Origin: Acidobacteria bacterium UBA7540
GTDB taxonomy: Bacteria; Acidobacteriota; Terriglobia; UBA7540
Length of the DNA: 64,000 nucleotides
Assembly: GCA_002478145.1 (NCBI GenBank)
Contig: DLMI01000011.1
Span: 78,530 to 142,529, forward strand
Direction: 5' to 3'
Shown here: positions 17,501 to 26,266 of the stretch, one piece after another
How positions within the stretch are numbered: position 1 is the stretch's first letter
Layout of the letters: each line of letters starts with the position of its first letter
Notes under the pieces: generated by a model
Told to the model about the DNA's origin: nothing
The model's database searches: none
What the model saw: only the letters and a program-made list of their open reading frames with translations
Translations under genes and position numbers: made by a program

Positions 17501-19684
17501 CTAGGCGGGGTCAGAGGGAGAAACCGGCAACGCCTTGCCGCATCGCAGCGACTCGCGGACGCGAAAAGTGGCCAGAGTCGTTGCGCGGAGACTTTCGAAG
17601 GGAATGGGCGGTTCCCCGCCGCTTGCCACCGCCGCAACGAAAGCTCGCAGTTCCTCTCGATGCCCTTTGTCCTGAGAGAAGAGGGACCTGGACCGGCAGT
17701 GGTTATCGAAATAAAACCACGCTTTCCGAAAGTCATCGGAAATTGCGGTTCGCGCTTGGCCATAGACTTCTAAGCGCTCTTTCGGAACGCTTGGGTCGCC
17801 AGAAGAGAGATAGAAGATCTCAGCCCGCGAGCCGTCGGCAAGGAGAACCTGAATGTGAAGGTTATCTTCAGCGCTGTCGCTGGCGCCTTTTACTGGCCAA
17901 GCCTGGATTTCTGTGGGTAGCGAGGAGGTCAGGAACCCCACCAGATCAATGAAGTGGCAGACTTCGCCGATCACCCGGCCATGTCCTTGCGCAGGGTCAT
18001 TGATCCAGTGGGCGTGCGGCAAGCGACCTGCATTCACCCGGTAGATAATTGATAGCGGCTCACGACGTCCCTCGAAGAACTTCCTGCATTCGCGGGCAAA
18101 GGGGGAGAAGCGGCGATTGAAGCCCACGCTGAGTATGCGCCCTGAGCTGCCAAACGCCTCTGCAATTTGATTCAGTTCCGCCTCATTGACGCACAAAGGC
18201 TTCTCCACAAAAACGTGTTTGCCATGTTCGAGGGCTGCGATGACCAAAGGGGCGTGCAGGTGATGCCGGGTAGCAATAAAGACCGCGTGGACGGCCGGGT
18301 CGTTCAGAATCTCATTGGGATCGGTCGAACAATAGCGAAAGCCGAAACTCTTGGCGACCCTCCGCGCCGAAGCACCCGTAGCGTTGGCTAAGCCCAAGAA
18401 CTCGACGCCCGCGACCTTCCGCAGGCTCGGCAGCAATCTCGCACGGCTGAAGCTTCCCGCCCCAATCCATCCCGCACCGATGGTCTCACGGGTTACCCTT
18501 GTTGGATCGGGGCGCAGCGACAGTTGCTGGAGTGCTACCCGGTTCGAAAGCGGCGCGGTGTGAGGATAAGTGAGAAGAATGCCCACGTACCTCTCTTTGG
18601 TCTCGCCTGAAAGCAACTTGTAAGCTTGCAAGGCTTCGTCGATGCTGAAGCGATGCGTCAGCAGTGGCTCAACACGCACCTTTTGCTGCGCCACCAGCTC
18701 CAGAAAAGCTTCCATATTTCTCTTCTCTGTCCAACGCACAAAACCGTAGGGGTAGTCGGCGCCTCGCTCCTCGTACTCAGGATCGTAGCGGCCCGGCCCG
18801 TAGGAGCGTGAGTAGCGCACCTGCAGTTCTTTCGTGTAATAGGGGCCGCGAGGAATATCGGCACGCACATCGCCCACCACCACTACCACACCTCGGTCAC
18901 GCGCCAGCTCTCCCGCCAACTGGATAGGCTCCGCTGAGCGGGTCGACGCCGTAAGGATCACCGCGTCGGCTCCCTCGCCGCGCTGGCATAAGGCGCTGCA
19001 AGGGCTCTGTTCCCACTCCCGGTTCTGGCAAGCGAAATCCACGCCAAGTTCACGGGCCAATCTCACGCGATCCGGGTCCGGGTCCAGCCCCCAGACTACA
19101 CACCCAGCCGCGCGGAGAATTTGTGCCACGAGCTGCCCCACCAGTCCCAACCCGACTACCGCCACTCGCTCTCCCAGCTTCGCCTCTGCCACCCTCACTC
19201 CCTGCAGGGCAATAGACCCCAGCGCTACCGAAGCTGCCGACTCGAAGTTAACGTTGGGTGGAATCTTCACACACAGGTTTTTGGGAATCCAATTTACCTC
19301 GGCATGGCCGGCGTGTCCCGCTCCAGCACAGGCCACGCGGTCGCCCACGGAAAACTCTCCTGCCCCTTCTCCCACCTCCAGAACCACGCCGGCGGAGCTG
19401 TAGCCCAGGGCTACGGCGGTATCCAGACGGGCGCGCACTGTCGCAACCACGTCCGCGATACCACTTGTCTTAAGGCGACGAAAGAGTTGCCGCACAAGGT
19501 CCGGCCGCTCAAGCGCTTTGCCCAGCAGCGTTTTGCTTCCCAGGTCGATCGTCGCACGTTCAGTCCCACTGCTGATCAGCGAAGCCTCATTCTTGACCAA
19601 CACCCCTCCCGGCAAGCAGCAAGGGGGTGGCACGTCCTCCACTCGTAATTCGTGCGAGCGAAGATCTTGCAGAAGTTGCTTCAT
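17501..19684 (-). CDS. bi-domain oxidoreductase: MDR-type dehydrogenase fused to Gfo/Idh/MocA
   Basis: 727 residues. The first ~360 form a medium-chain dehydrogenase: SLISSGTERATIDLGSK near 35, GYSSAGVVLEVGEGAGEFS near 95, and the nucleotide-binding stretch RVAVVGLGLVGQLVAQILRA near 170. The second half is a Gfo/Idh/MocA oxidoreductase: IGAGWIGAGSFSRARLLPSL near 400, IATRHHLHAPLVIAALEHGK, and HVFVEKPLCVNEAELNQIAE with the conserved EKP. The fusion occurs repeatedly next to heparinase-like proteins in exopolysaccharide loci, as here with the gene at 22573. It may oxidise and epimerise a sugar, but the substrate is not established. The start overlaps the preceding PGT gene (ATGA). Confidence 0.9.
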   Translation of the reverse strand: MKQLLQDLRSHELRVEDVPPPCCLPGGVLVKNEASLISSGTERATIDLGSKTLLGKALERPDLVRQLFRRLKTSGIADVVATVRARLDTAVALGYSSAGVVLEVGEGAGEFSVGDRVACAGAGHAGHAEVNWIPKNLCVKIPPNVNFESAASVALGSIALQGVRVAEAKLGERVAVVGLGLVGQLVAQILRAAGCVVWGLDPDPDRVRLARELGVDFACQNREWEQSPCSALCQRGEGADAVILTASTRSAEPIQLAGELARDRGVVVVVGDVRADIPRGPYYTKELQVRYSRSYGPGRYDPEYEERGADYPYGFVRWTEKRNMEAFLELVAQQKVRVEPLLTHRFSIDEALQAYKLLSGETKERYVGILLTYPHTAPLSNRVALQQLSLRPDPTRVTRETIGAGWIGAGSFSRARLLPSLRKVAGVEFLGLANATGASARRVAKSFGFRYCSTDPNEILNDPAVHAVFIATRHHLHAPLVIAALEHGKHVFVEKPLCVNEAELNQIAEAFGSSGRILSVGFNRRFSPFARECRKFFEGRREPLSIIYRVNAGRLPHAHWINDPAQGHGRVIGEVCHFIDLVGFLTSSLPTEIQAWPVKGASDSAEDNLHIQVLLADGSRAEIFYLSSGDPSVPKERLEVYGQARTAISDDFRKAWFYFDNHCRSRSLFSQDKGHREELRAFVAAVASGGEPPIPFESLRATTLATFRVRESLRCGKALPVSPSDPA

Positions 19685-21213
19685 CCTTCCCTTCCGTTTG
19701 CCAGGAGATCGGGTTGCAAGGCAGGACTTCGCCGCACACTCTGTGCCACCGCCGGACTCGCTTCCTCGGCATCGTAGCGGCGCTTCAGTTGCTTCTCAAA
19801 GGGCGGTATGAGGGTGTCCAGAAGCGAGGAAAACTGGAAGAGGAGGCGGTCCTTAGTGAGGGCGCGCCAAAGATGTAACATCCCCAGAGCTTTCTCCCCA
19901 GCGCGCAGTGGGATGGAGGCGCTCCAGCAATCCTTCGATTCCTTCTCTCCAGAGCGCGACCAGGGGGCTAGGAGAGGCGCAGAGTCATTCGGCCAGCCCG
20001 AAAGCTGACATGCGACTCCGTCAAAGTCCAAAGCTTCCATGGCCTCCACCAACGCCTGCCAGCTTTCCTCCAATGCGGGGCTCACCTCTAATTGCCTCGA
20101 GGCTTTGCGAATCAGGATTTCGTTAACCAGCACCCGCCGTTGCGATTGCACGGCTCGGGACAGGTATACGTTCAATTCCGACAATTCCTCGTAATGAAGC
20201 CGGCTAGTCAGAAACCAGCCTGAGGCGCCGGCCAACACCGCCACCAACGCAATCAGGCTTCCGGTGGACTGAAGGATAAGGAGCGACCCGAGTGAAAACA
20301 GCGCTGCCAGCGCGTAGAGCCCCAGGACTGCCACGCGTGGCGTGAGCCTGCTTTGGAGCAGCCGGTGGTGGATGTGATCCCGGTCGGCAGTAAACAACGG
20401 CCGGCCGCTCAGAAGGCGGCGCAGCACGGTGAGCACAGTATCGAGCAAGGGAAGGCCGAAGGCCACAAAAGGCACCACGATGGCCAGCAATGTCGAACTT
20501 TTCTGCGAGGTATGAATGGCCAAGCTGGCCAAGAAAAATCCCAAGAAAAGGCTGCCCGCATCACCCAGGAAAATCGTGGCAGGGGCAAAATTGAAGCGCA
20601 AGAATCCCAGCAACGCGCCCGCCAGCGTGATGGCCAGAATGCATACGAAGTGGTTGCCTTGGATCAGCGAAACCACAAAGACGGAAACGGTGACGAAGAA
20701 GGCGATACCCGCGGCCAGACCGTCCAACCCGTCAATCAGGTTGAGAGAGTTTGTCACCGCGACTATCCAGAACGCAGTCAGCGCCAAGCTCAAGACGGGG
20801 CTGTGGATGCCATATCCAAGGATGGGTAGGCCAACGATCCGAAAGCCCGCCCACCAGACCATCCCTGCTGCCAGCGTCTCGGCTATCAGCTTTTGCCATG
20901 GGGCTACGCCTGCGAGATCGTCGTACACGCCGACAAGCAGCACCAACGTACCGGGGACCAATAAGGTGGCCAAGGTGCGCCACTCTGACAGGAACCGCGC
21001 TCGCACATCATTCGGTACCAGCAGCAACACGCCCCAGGCCGCAAGCGCCGCCAGGAAGATCGCAAGACCCCCCAAGCGCGGAATTTGCCGATGTTCCTGG
21101 CCATCGCGCGCCTCGCCATAGGCGCGCAAGCGCCAGCCCAGCCTCCTCACCGCCGGCGTCACCAGCAGGCTAAACAGCGCGCCAAGAAAGAACAGTCCGA
21201 GGTAGCTTCTCAT
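19681..21213 (-). CDS. WecA/MraY-type polytopic phosphoglycosyl transferase with C-terminal extension
   Basis: 510 residues. The first ~330 contain about ten membrane helices and the family motifs: RQIPRLGGLAIF near 45, VGVYDDLAGVAP (catalytic DD) near 95, NSLNLIDGLDGLAAG near 160, FLGDAGSLFLG near 215, and DRDHIHHRLLQ near 285. These enzymes transfer GlcNAc-1-P or a similar sugar phosphate to undecaprenyl phosphate. The extra ~170 cytoplasmic residues after the last helix (from LTSRLHYEEL) are not part of the catalytic core; the segment CWSASIPLRAGEKALGMLHL looks GAF-like. It overlaps both neighbours by 4 bp (ATGA), so translation of three genes is coupled. It gives the locus a second initiating enzyme. 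Confidence 0.9.
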   Translation of the reverse strand: MRSYLGLFFLGALFSLLVTPAVRRLGWRLRAYGEARDGQEHRQIPRLGGLAIFLAALAAWGVLLLVPNDVRARFLSEWRTLATLLVPGTLVLLVGVYDDLAGVAPWQKLIAETLAAGMVWWAGFRIVGLPILGYGIHSPVLSLALTAFWIVAVTNSLNLIDGLDGLAAGIAFFVTVSVFVVSLIQGNHFVCILAITLAGALLGFLRFNFAPATIFLGDAGSLFLGFFLASLAIHTSQKSSTLLAIVVPFVAFGLPLLDTVLTVLRRLLSGRPLFTADRDHIHHRLLQSRLTPRVAVLGLYALAALFSLGSLLILQSTGSLIALVAVLAGASGWFLTSRLHYEELSELNVYLSRAVQSQRRVLVNEILIRKASRQLEVSPALEESWQALVEAMEALDFDGVACQLSGWPNDSAPLLAPWSRSGEKESKDCWSASIPLRAGEKALGMLHLWRALTKDRLLFQFSSLLDTLIPPFEKQLKRRYDAEEASPAVAQSVRRSPALQPDLLANGREG

Positions 21214-22553
21214 GGTTTCCTCGCAGTCAAGGTCTCCGGGTTGCTCTCCGGAGCAAGCTCCGGCGCTTGCAACGGCTCTGACACGGTATGGCCCCGGGGT
21301 GCGCTCACCAGCCCCGCGAGTAGCTCGAAATAGGCTTTCGCCTGCTGCGGGCGGGAATATTTCTCGCGCACTGCACGCCTGCCGTTCGCGCCCAGCGCGC
21401 GGCCCAGTTCCGGGTGTTGCCAGAGCCTGAGGATCGCTTTTGCGAGGGCGTCGGAGTCGTCCGGAGGGACGGCGATCCCAGCCCGTGCGCCGAGCAATAT
21501 TTCTTTTGCTTCGCCTTCCACGCCCAGGATTACGGGTTTTGCGGCAGCCATTGCCTCAAGCATCTTGGAGGGGATGGCCGTTTTGAAGACCTCGCTTCGG
21601 CGCAGGGGCACCACACATGCATCCGCCGCCGCCAGGTAGACAGGAACCCTCTCCCGCGGCTGCTTGCCGAGAAAATGCACATTCGGGAGGCGCAGCTCCC
21701 GGCTCCGCTCCAGCAGTTGCTCGCGTTCTGCCCCCTCGCCGATCAGGAGGAAGACCACGTCGCCCCGGTCACGCAGCCGCTCGGCGGCGAGCAGCACCGT
21801 CTCCAGGCCATGCGCCATGCCGAGCGTTCCCGCGTAGAGGAGCACGAATTGGTCTCGGAGCCCCAGTTCTTGTCGTAGCTCCTGGCGCGCCTGTTGGCCC
21901 CTGTGGGACTGGGGATCCAAGCCGTAATCCTCCTCAATGGCGTTCCGCATCACCGAGATTCTTCTCTCCTCGAGGCCCTGTTGGATCAAGTGCCGGCGCT
22001 TCCATTCCCCATCCACGACAATATGCGTGGCCCGCCGATAGAGAAAATTGGCGACCTGCCCCACGCTCCGGTAGAGCAAGGACCCGGCGGTCGTTTGTCC
22101 CACCCCCACCAGCGACTCCGGCCACAGGTCCCTCACCTCGAACACCCAGGGCAAGGACCGCAGGCTTCCCACCACCCAGCCCGACACCCCGACCAGAATC
22201 TGCGGCGAGGTGGCGATGACCACCCCCTTACTCGGGGCCACGCAGCTTCCCGCCACAGCGGCGGAAAGCGCGAAGGAAGCGAAATTTGCCCCCCGGCCCC
22301 ACAACCTCCGATTGGCAGAAGGGTAGAGCCACGTCCGGTAAACCTTGACTCCCTCGCGCTCCTCGCGCACAAACCCATGCCTCCACAGTCTCCTGTATTC
22401 CGGGTGCAAGGTCCCCTCGGGATGATTGGGAAAACCGGTTAAGACTCTGACTTCCGCGCCAGCCCGAGCCCACTCACGGCTAAAACTGTCAACCCGCGCC
22501 GCAGGGGCACAAGCCTCGGGCGGAAAATATTGCGACATGTAAAGGATGTTCAT
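21210..22553 (-). CDS. WbuB/WcaI-like GT4 glycosyltransferase
   Basis: ATG 22553 (MNILYMSQYFPPEACAPAAR) is the right start; the 61 codons upstream overlap the neighbouring gene and do not resemble protein. 447 residues. N-terminal motif MSQYFPPEACAPAARV and the loop GFPNHPEGTLHPEYR are characteristic of the WcaI/WbuB subgroup, which transfers fucosamine or fucose residues. The C-terminal half has LLYAGTLGMAHGLETVLLAA near 230 and PSKMLEAMAAAKPVILGVEG near 325, the donor-binding E and K region. It follows the heparinase-like gene by 19 bp and is coupled to the PGT gene (ATGA). Confidence 0.88.
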   Translation of the reverse strand: MNILYMSQYFPPEACAPAARVDSFSREWARAGAEVRVLTGFPNHPEGTLHPEYRRLWRHGFVREEREGVKVYRTWLYPSANRRLWGRGANFASFALSAAVAGSCVAPSKGVVIATSPQILVGVSGWVVGSLRSLPWVFEVRDLWPESLVGVGQTTAGSLLYRSVGQVANFLYRRATHIVVDGEWKRRHLIQQGLEERRISVMRNAIEEDYGLDPQSHRGQQARQELRQELGLRDQFVLLYAGTLGMAHGLETVLLAAERLRDRGDVVFLLIGEGAEREQLLERSRELRLPNVHFLGKQPRERVPVYLAAADACVVPLRRSEVFKTAIPSKMLEAMAAAKPVILGVEGEAKEILLGARAGIAVPPDDSDALAKAILRLWQHPELGRALGANGRRAVREKYSRPQQAKAYFELLAGLVSAPRGHTVSEPLQAPELAPESNPETLTARKP

Positions 22554-22572
22554 GCGAGAAGAGAAACCTTCC

Positions 22573-24468
22573 TCAGACCAAGGCAAGGGCCGTTGGAACA
22601 ATTTCAACGCCTTCCTGGGCCAAATCCAGCGGGATGAAAGGCAGCCTTTGCCCAGCCGGCGTGAACGCGTACACAAGGCGCACAGGCAAATCACCTTTCC
22701 AGGTCCAATGGAGCGTTGTTTGGCGCTGCCGCACACCGAACTCAGGCGCGTACCAGCTTTCTCGCGCCGCCAATTCTCCAGACCAATGGGTCGTCAAAAA
22801 ATACTCATGTCCACCGAATCGTATTGTCCAGCCCGTGGCGCCCGCGCCGGCGCCACCAGGCGCGGAGTTGTTCTGAATCTCCACCCGAACCGCTGGGTGG
22901 AAGTGGATGAAGGACTCGACGACGTGCTTCCCCTTGCCGTTTAGTGAGTCGATCACCAACCAACTGTTCCTGGGTGTCAGGGCGATCATGCGCGAGTGAA
23001 TGACGCCGCGATGCTGGTAGGCATAATGCACTCCTTGCACGAAGTAGAGCTTGTTAATTTCGCCTGCTTGGAGTCGTCCCACCCTGGGACGCCGCCCCAC
23101 GCGAAAGCTCGCCCAGACTTCGGCCTGCTCTTCTCCGTCAATGCGCAGCGTGTTGTGCGCTGCCGTGGAACGCTCGTAGAGCCGCTCCGCGCAACGCTCG
23201 TAAGTGCTCGCGCCGGTGTCAACCACCACGCGCTGGCCGTGCAGCGAAAGCTCGTAGCTGAGGACATCGCAATGGCCGTGCCCCGGCTGGTAGTCGGGCC
23301 CCAGAGGTCCACAATCGAAAATCAAGCAGCTTTCAGAACGCGGAGCGCGAAGCACAGCGTACCCGCTTTCGGGAAAAACCCTCACCTCCGGGCAGGAGCT
23401 CGATGATGCTTTGGCCGACTGGTTTGCCCGCGCCAGGAGCTCACCCGCAGGTCGCGCGATGCCGAATGCCGCGTCATTGAGAACCGGTATCTCACCGTCG
23501 GGATGAAGCATGCAGCGCAGGAAATCAGCCATCCGGGTCACCCCTCGCGACAGCAGCTCCGCAGAATTAGCCGTCCTCCCACACGCCTCGACCAAGACCT
23601 GGAGGTCCATAAGATCCTCCAACACTTCCGCGTGGTACATGGGAGATCGTTCGACATGCCCGCCATCGGGAAGAATTTGTTCCGCCAGTTCTCGCCCCAG
23701 CAGCTTTTCTCCCTTCCCCCACCAGCGCGAGCTTTCGGGCGCCTCGAGCAGCGCGCCGGCAAACATCAACGCCTTGATATTTTTCATGAGGTGATTTGCC
23801 AAAAGATCCGTTTCCAGGCGCGTTTCAAGCGCCAGCGCCTGGATTCGCAGGCTGGCAAGGACAAAGCTGACGGCCCCGCCTTCTCCCAGGGCGTCCGCCC
23901 TTTCGGCGTTTCGGATTAAGAACTTCAACCAATTGACTATCCGTAAGGAGAGAGGATAGGGCTCCCACCCAATCTCCCCGCCCGTCTGGTTTTGCCTGCA
24001 CCAGTCTCCCGCCAGCTCCAGCGCCTTGCGCAGGTGCATCCTATGCTGCGGGGCGCTGAGATCCAAATTGACAAAGTCAAAGTAATTGAGGTGGTACAGC
24101 CAAAGCCGGCTGAATCCCTCCGATGACCAAGGAATGCATCCGGAGGGCGCATGGGTGACGTTCAGAAAACAGAACTCGCCAGCCTCGAGCATCTGAAGGG
24201 CTGAAGCCCGCTGCCACTCCGGGAACGTCGGAGGTGGCGAAACTTTCCGCAGGGTCACGGGGGCGGGCTTCCACCCTCGGAGCTTGTGGCGCGGCAGCAT
24301 ACGCCGCTGAGCCAAAGCGGCAAGTTGCGCCCAGCGCAAGTGCCGCACCGTCCGCCAGTAGGTCCCCACGCCAGGCGTTGTCACCCGGGGTGCGAACTCT
24401 GGTAGGCGGACTTCGCCGTCTCGGCTGACTGCGGGCTGCGGTTCGAGTCCAGGTATTGTCAGTGCCAT
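22573..24468 (-). CDS. heparinase II/III-like protein
   Basis: 631 residues without a signal peptide. An alpha-toroid-like N-terminal region (about 90-350; FLNVTHAPSGCIPWSSEG, LYHLNYFDFVNL, GGEIGWEPYPLSLRIVNWLK, ADGGHVERSPMYH-like segment PDGGHVERSPMYHAEVLED) is followed by the beta-sandwich heparinase II/III domain, with YQPGHGHCDVLSYELSLHG and VDTGASTYERCAERLYERST near 430-465. HVERSPMYH and GHGHCD hold the histidines and tyrosine expected at a lyase-type active site. Intracellular members in EPS loci regularly pair with the bi-domain oxidoreductase found two genes downstream; their true reaction is not known and may be biosynthetic. Confidence 0.88.
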   Translation of the reverse strand: MALTIPGLEPQPAVSRDGEVRLPEFAPRVTTPGVGTYWRTVRHLRWAQLAALAQRRMLPRHKLRGWKPAPVTLRKVSPPPTFPEWQRASALQMLEAGEFCFLNVTHAPSGCIPWSSEGFSRLWLYHLNYFDFVNLDLSAPQHRMHLRKALELAGDWCRQNQTGGEIGWEPYPLSLRIVNWLKFLIRNAERADALGEGGAVSFVLASLRIQALALETRLETDLLANHLMKNIKALMFAGALLEAPESSRWWGKGEKLLGRELAEQILPDGGHVERSPMYHAEVLEDLMDLQVLVEACGRTANSAELLSRGVTRMADFLRCMLHPDGEIPVLNDAAFGIARPAGELLARANQSAKASSSSCPEVRVFPESGYAVLRAPRSESCLIFDCGPLGPDYQPGHGHCDVLSYELSLHGQRVVVDTGASTYERCAERLYERSTAAHNTLRIDGEEQAEVWASFRVGRRPRVGRLQAGEINKLYFVQGVHYAYQHRGVIHSRMIALTPRNSWLVIDSLNGKGKHVVESFIHFHPAVRVEIQNNSAPGGAGAGATGWTIRFGGHEYFLTTHWSGELAARESWYAPEFGVRQRQTTLHWTWKGDLPVRLVYAFTPAGQRLPFIPLDLAQEGVEIVPTALALV

Positions 24469-24580
24469 TCTTCGAATGAAATCAGCGCCCAGAGGTGGAG
24501 AGGATAGTCTCGCCGGCCGCGAATGAAATCCCGAATCAGTTCTTCCAGTGCATCCGGTCGGGATATTCTGCCCCCTTGAA

Positions 24581-25297
24581 CTATGGCGCTGTGGCAGTCC
24601 TATCCTCCAACTTGGTGGCGATGATCGTGGCCATGGCCGAGCTGTCCCTCCCCACCTGCTCGGTTCGCATCCCGTTGTCGCTCAGCATCGCCGCCCATCT
24701 ACCAAATGAAAAGCGATTGACGGACAGAGCGAGGTAGCCCAGGTAAGCCATACCCCTAGCGCTGAATAGGTAACCTAGACGGCAGACCGGAGGAAATTTC
24801 ATAAGTGCCTGGAGAAAGCCTTCGAGCCTCCTGCGCCAATGAGAGGGATTGGGCACGGTGATCACTAGTACGCCGTTGTCTCCTAGTACCCTTGCAAGCT
24901 CTGCAATTTGGGCGAGTGGATTGGGTACATACTCGAGCACGCTCGACGCCACTACCCCTCGAAATGTCCCTGGGCCGAACGGAAGGCGAGAGTATTCGCC
25001 CGGTTCGCCCTGCACGAATTCAATCTCCTGGCCCTCGCACCGCTGTCGAGCTGCCGCGAGCATAGCCCTGGAAATGTCGAATCCGGATACGTTGAAACCG
25101 GCGCGCTTCAGGGCCAGCGTCACATCGCCGCTGCCACAACCAAAATCCAGTACCCGAGAGCCCGTGGAGAGGCGCTGCCGCAGCGGCCGGGTAACCGCCT
25201 CGATCCTGTGATGCATGCTCCCGCCCTCAGCATACTTGTTGCTCCACTGGCAGGCGAGGCCGTCGAAGTAATCTACCAGAGTCACAAAGCACACCAT
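24581..25297 (-). CDS. class I SAM-dependent methyltransferase
   Basis: 238 residues with the full Methyltransf_11 pattern: motif I RVLDFGCGSGDVTLALKRAG near 50, motif II FDISRAMLAAARQRC, an acidic post-motif (SRLPFGPGTFRGVVASSVLE) and VLGDNGVLVITVPNPSHWRR. The N-terminal DYFDGLACQWSNKYAEGGSM is typical of O-antigen-locus methyltransferases. The C-terminal LSARGMAYLGYLALSVNRFS is hydrophobic and might lie on the membrane. Substrate is presumably a sugar hydroxyl or a lipid-linked intermediate. Confidence 0.85.
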   Translation of the reverse strand: MVCFVTLVDYFDGLACQWSNKYAEGGSMHHRIEAVTRPLRQRLSTGSRVLDFGCGSGDVTLALKRAGFNVSGFDISRAMLAAARQRCEGQEIEFVQGEPGEYSRLPFGPGTFRGVVASSVLEYVPNPLAQIAELARVLGDNGVLVITVPNPSHWRRRLEGFLQALMKFPPVCRLGYLFSARGMAYLGYLALSVNRFSFGRWAAMLSDNGMRTEQVGRDSSAMATIIATKLEDRTATAP

Positions 25298-25351
25298 CCC
25301 ATTCCCGGCTCAAGGCAGCGCGTTCTCCGTCCGTTCCAGAGAGCCCTGAAT

Positions 25352-26266
25352 TCATGGCTGGACGGGTTCATTGCGAATCTCTCGCTCGATAATCTTGGCG
25401 TCGATCAGGAACCTCACCCAGAAGCTCCACAACACGTGGTAGATGAACCCCTCGCGACCGTCCAGAAAGCCGCCCTTGAGGAAGTAGTTTCGCAATAAGA
25501 ACAGAAACGGACGCAGGAGTAATGGCAGTCGGTTCCACAGGTGCAGCTTGATCCAGCGTTTCCTTTCAGGCTGGGCGCCCCAGAGGCTAGCCGGGATCGA
25601 AGCCTCGTACCCTCCCCGGAATCGCTCAGAAAAGTACTCCTCAGCCTCCAGATCGGAATACGCATCATGTCGTTCGATCCAGGCAGAAAGCGGGCGATTA
25701 TCTCGATGGTCGAACGGCTCATCAAGTCGGCCTGCTGCCCCGGTCAACAGGACGTGCTCATTCACTTCGCGGTCTTCGTACCGACCGGCTTGCCGCCTGA
25801 ACAGCCGCAGGATCCAACTAGGTGAAAGCCCTCCATGCTTGAGCCAACGCCCAAGAAAATAAAACCTGCGATTCAGGTAGTAGCCCGCGTAGTGGCTATC
25901 GGGACTGCTCGCCACACGGCGAATCTGCTCCGCGAGCGGTGGAGGGATTTGCTCGTCCGCGTCCAGGAACAGTACCCACTGGTTGGAAATCGGGAGGTTA
26001 TCAAGCGCCCAGTTGCGCTGGCGGGCATAGCCCTCGAAAGGATGAACGTAGACTTTAGCCCCCATCGCCTTGGCGATTTCAACGGTGCGATCCGTACTAA
26101 ATGAGTCGACAACGAAAACCTCACCCGCCCAGCGGAGACTCTCGAGACAGCGTGCAATATTGGCTTCCTCGTTGTAAGTGATTATCAGAACACTTACGGG
26201 GGCGAGTCGTGCGGGCTCCATCTCGCTATGCACGATGTCAGGCACCGAGCGATACAACCCGCTCAA
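25352..26266 (-). CDS. GT2-family glycosyltransferase, WaaE/KdtX-like
   Basis: 304 residues; an internal ATG at 26221 (MEPARLAPVS) is an alternative start. GT-A fold: VSVLIITYNEEANIARCLES near 25, FVVDSFSTDRTVEIAKAMGA, YARQRNWALDN and LFLDADEQIPPPLAEQIRRV with the DAD metal-binding motif. The pattern matches the WaaE/KdtX group that adds glucose or a similar sugar to core oligosaccharide. The C-terminal ~60 residues are hydrophobic (LLLRPFLFLLRNYFLKGGFL) and fit membrane association. It overlaps the upstream GT4 gene by 29 bp. Confidence 0.88.
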   Translation of the reverse strand: MSGLYRSVPDIVHSEMEPARLAPVSVLIITYNEEANIARCLESLRWAGEVFVVDSFSTDRTVEIAKAMGAKVYVHPFEGYARQRNWALDNLPISNQWVLFLDADEQIPPPLAEQIRRVASSPDSHYAGYYLNRRFYFLGRWLKHGGLSPSWILRLFRRQAGRYEDREVNEHVLLTGAAGRLDEPFDHRDNRPLSAWIERHDAYSDLEAEEYFSERFRGGYEASIPASLWGAQPERKRWIKLHLWNRLPLLLRPFLFLLRNYFLKGGFLDGREGFIYHVLWSFWVRFLIDAKIIEREIRNEPVQP

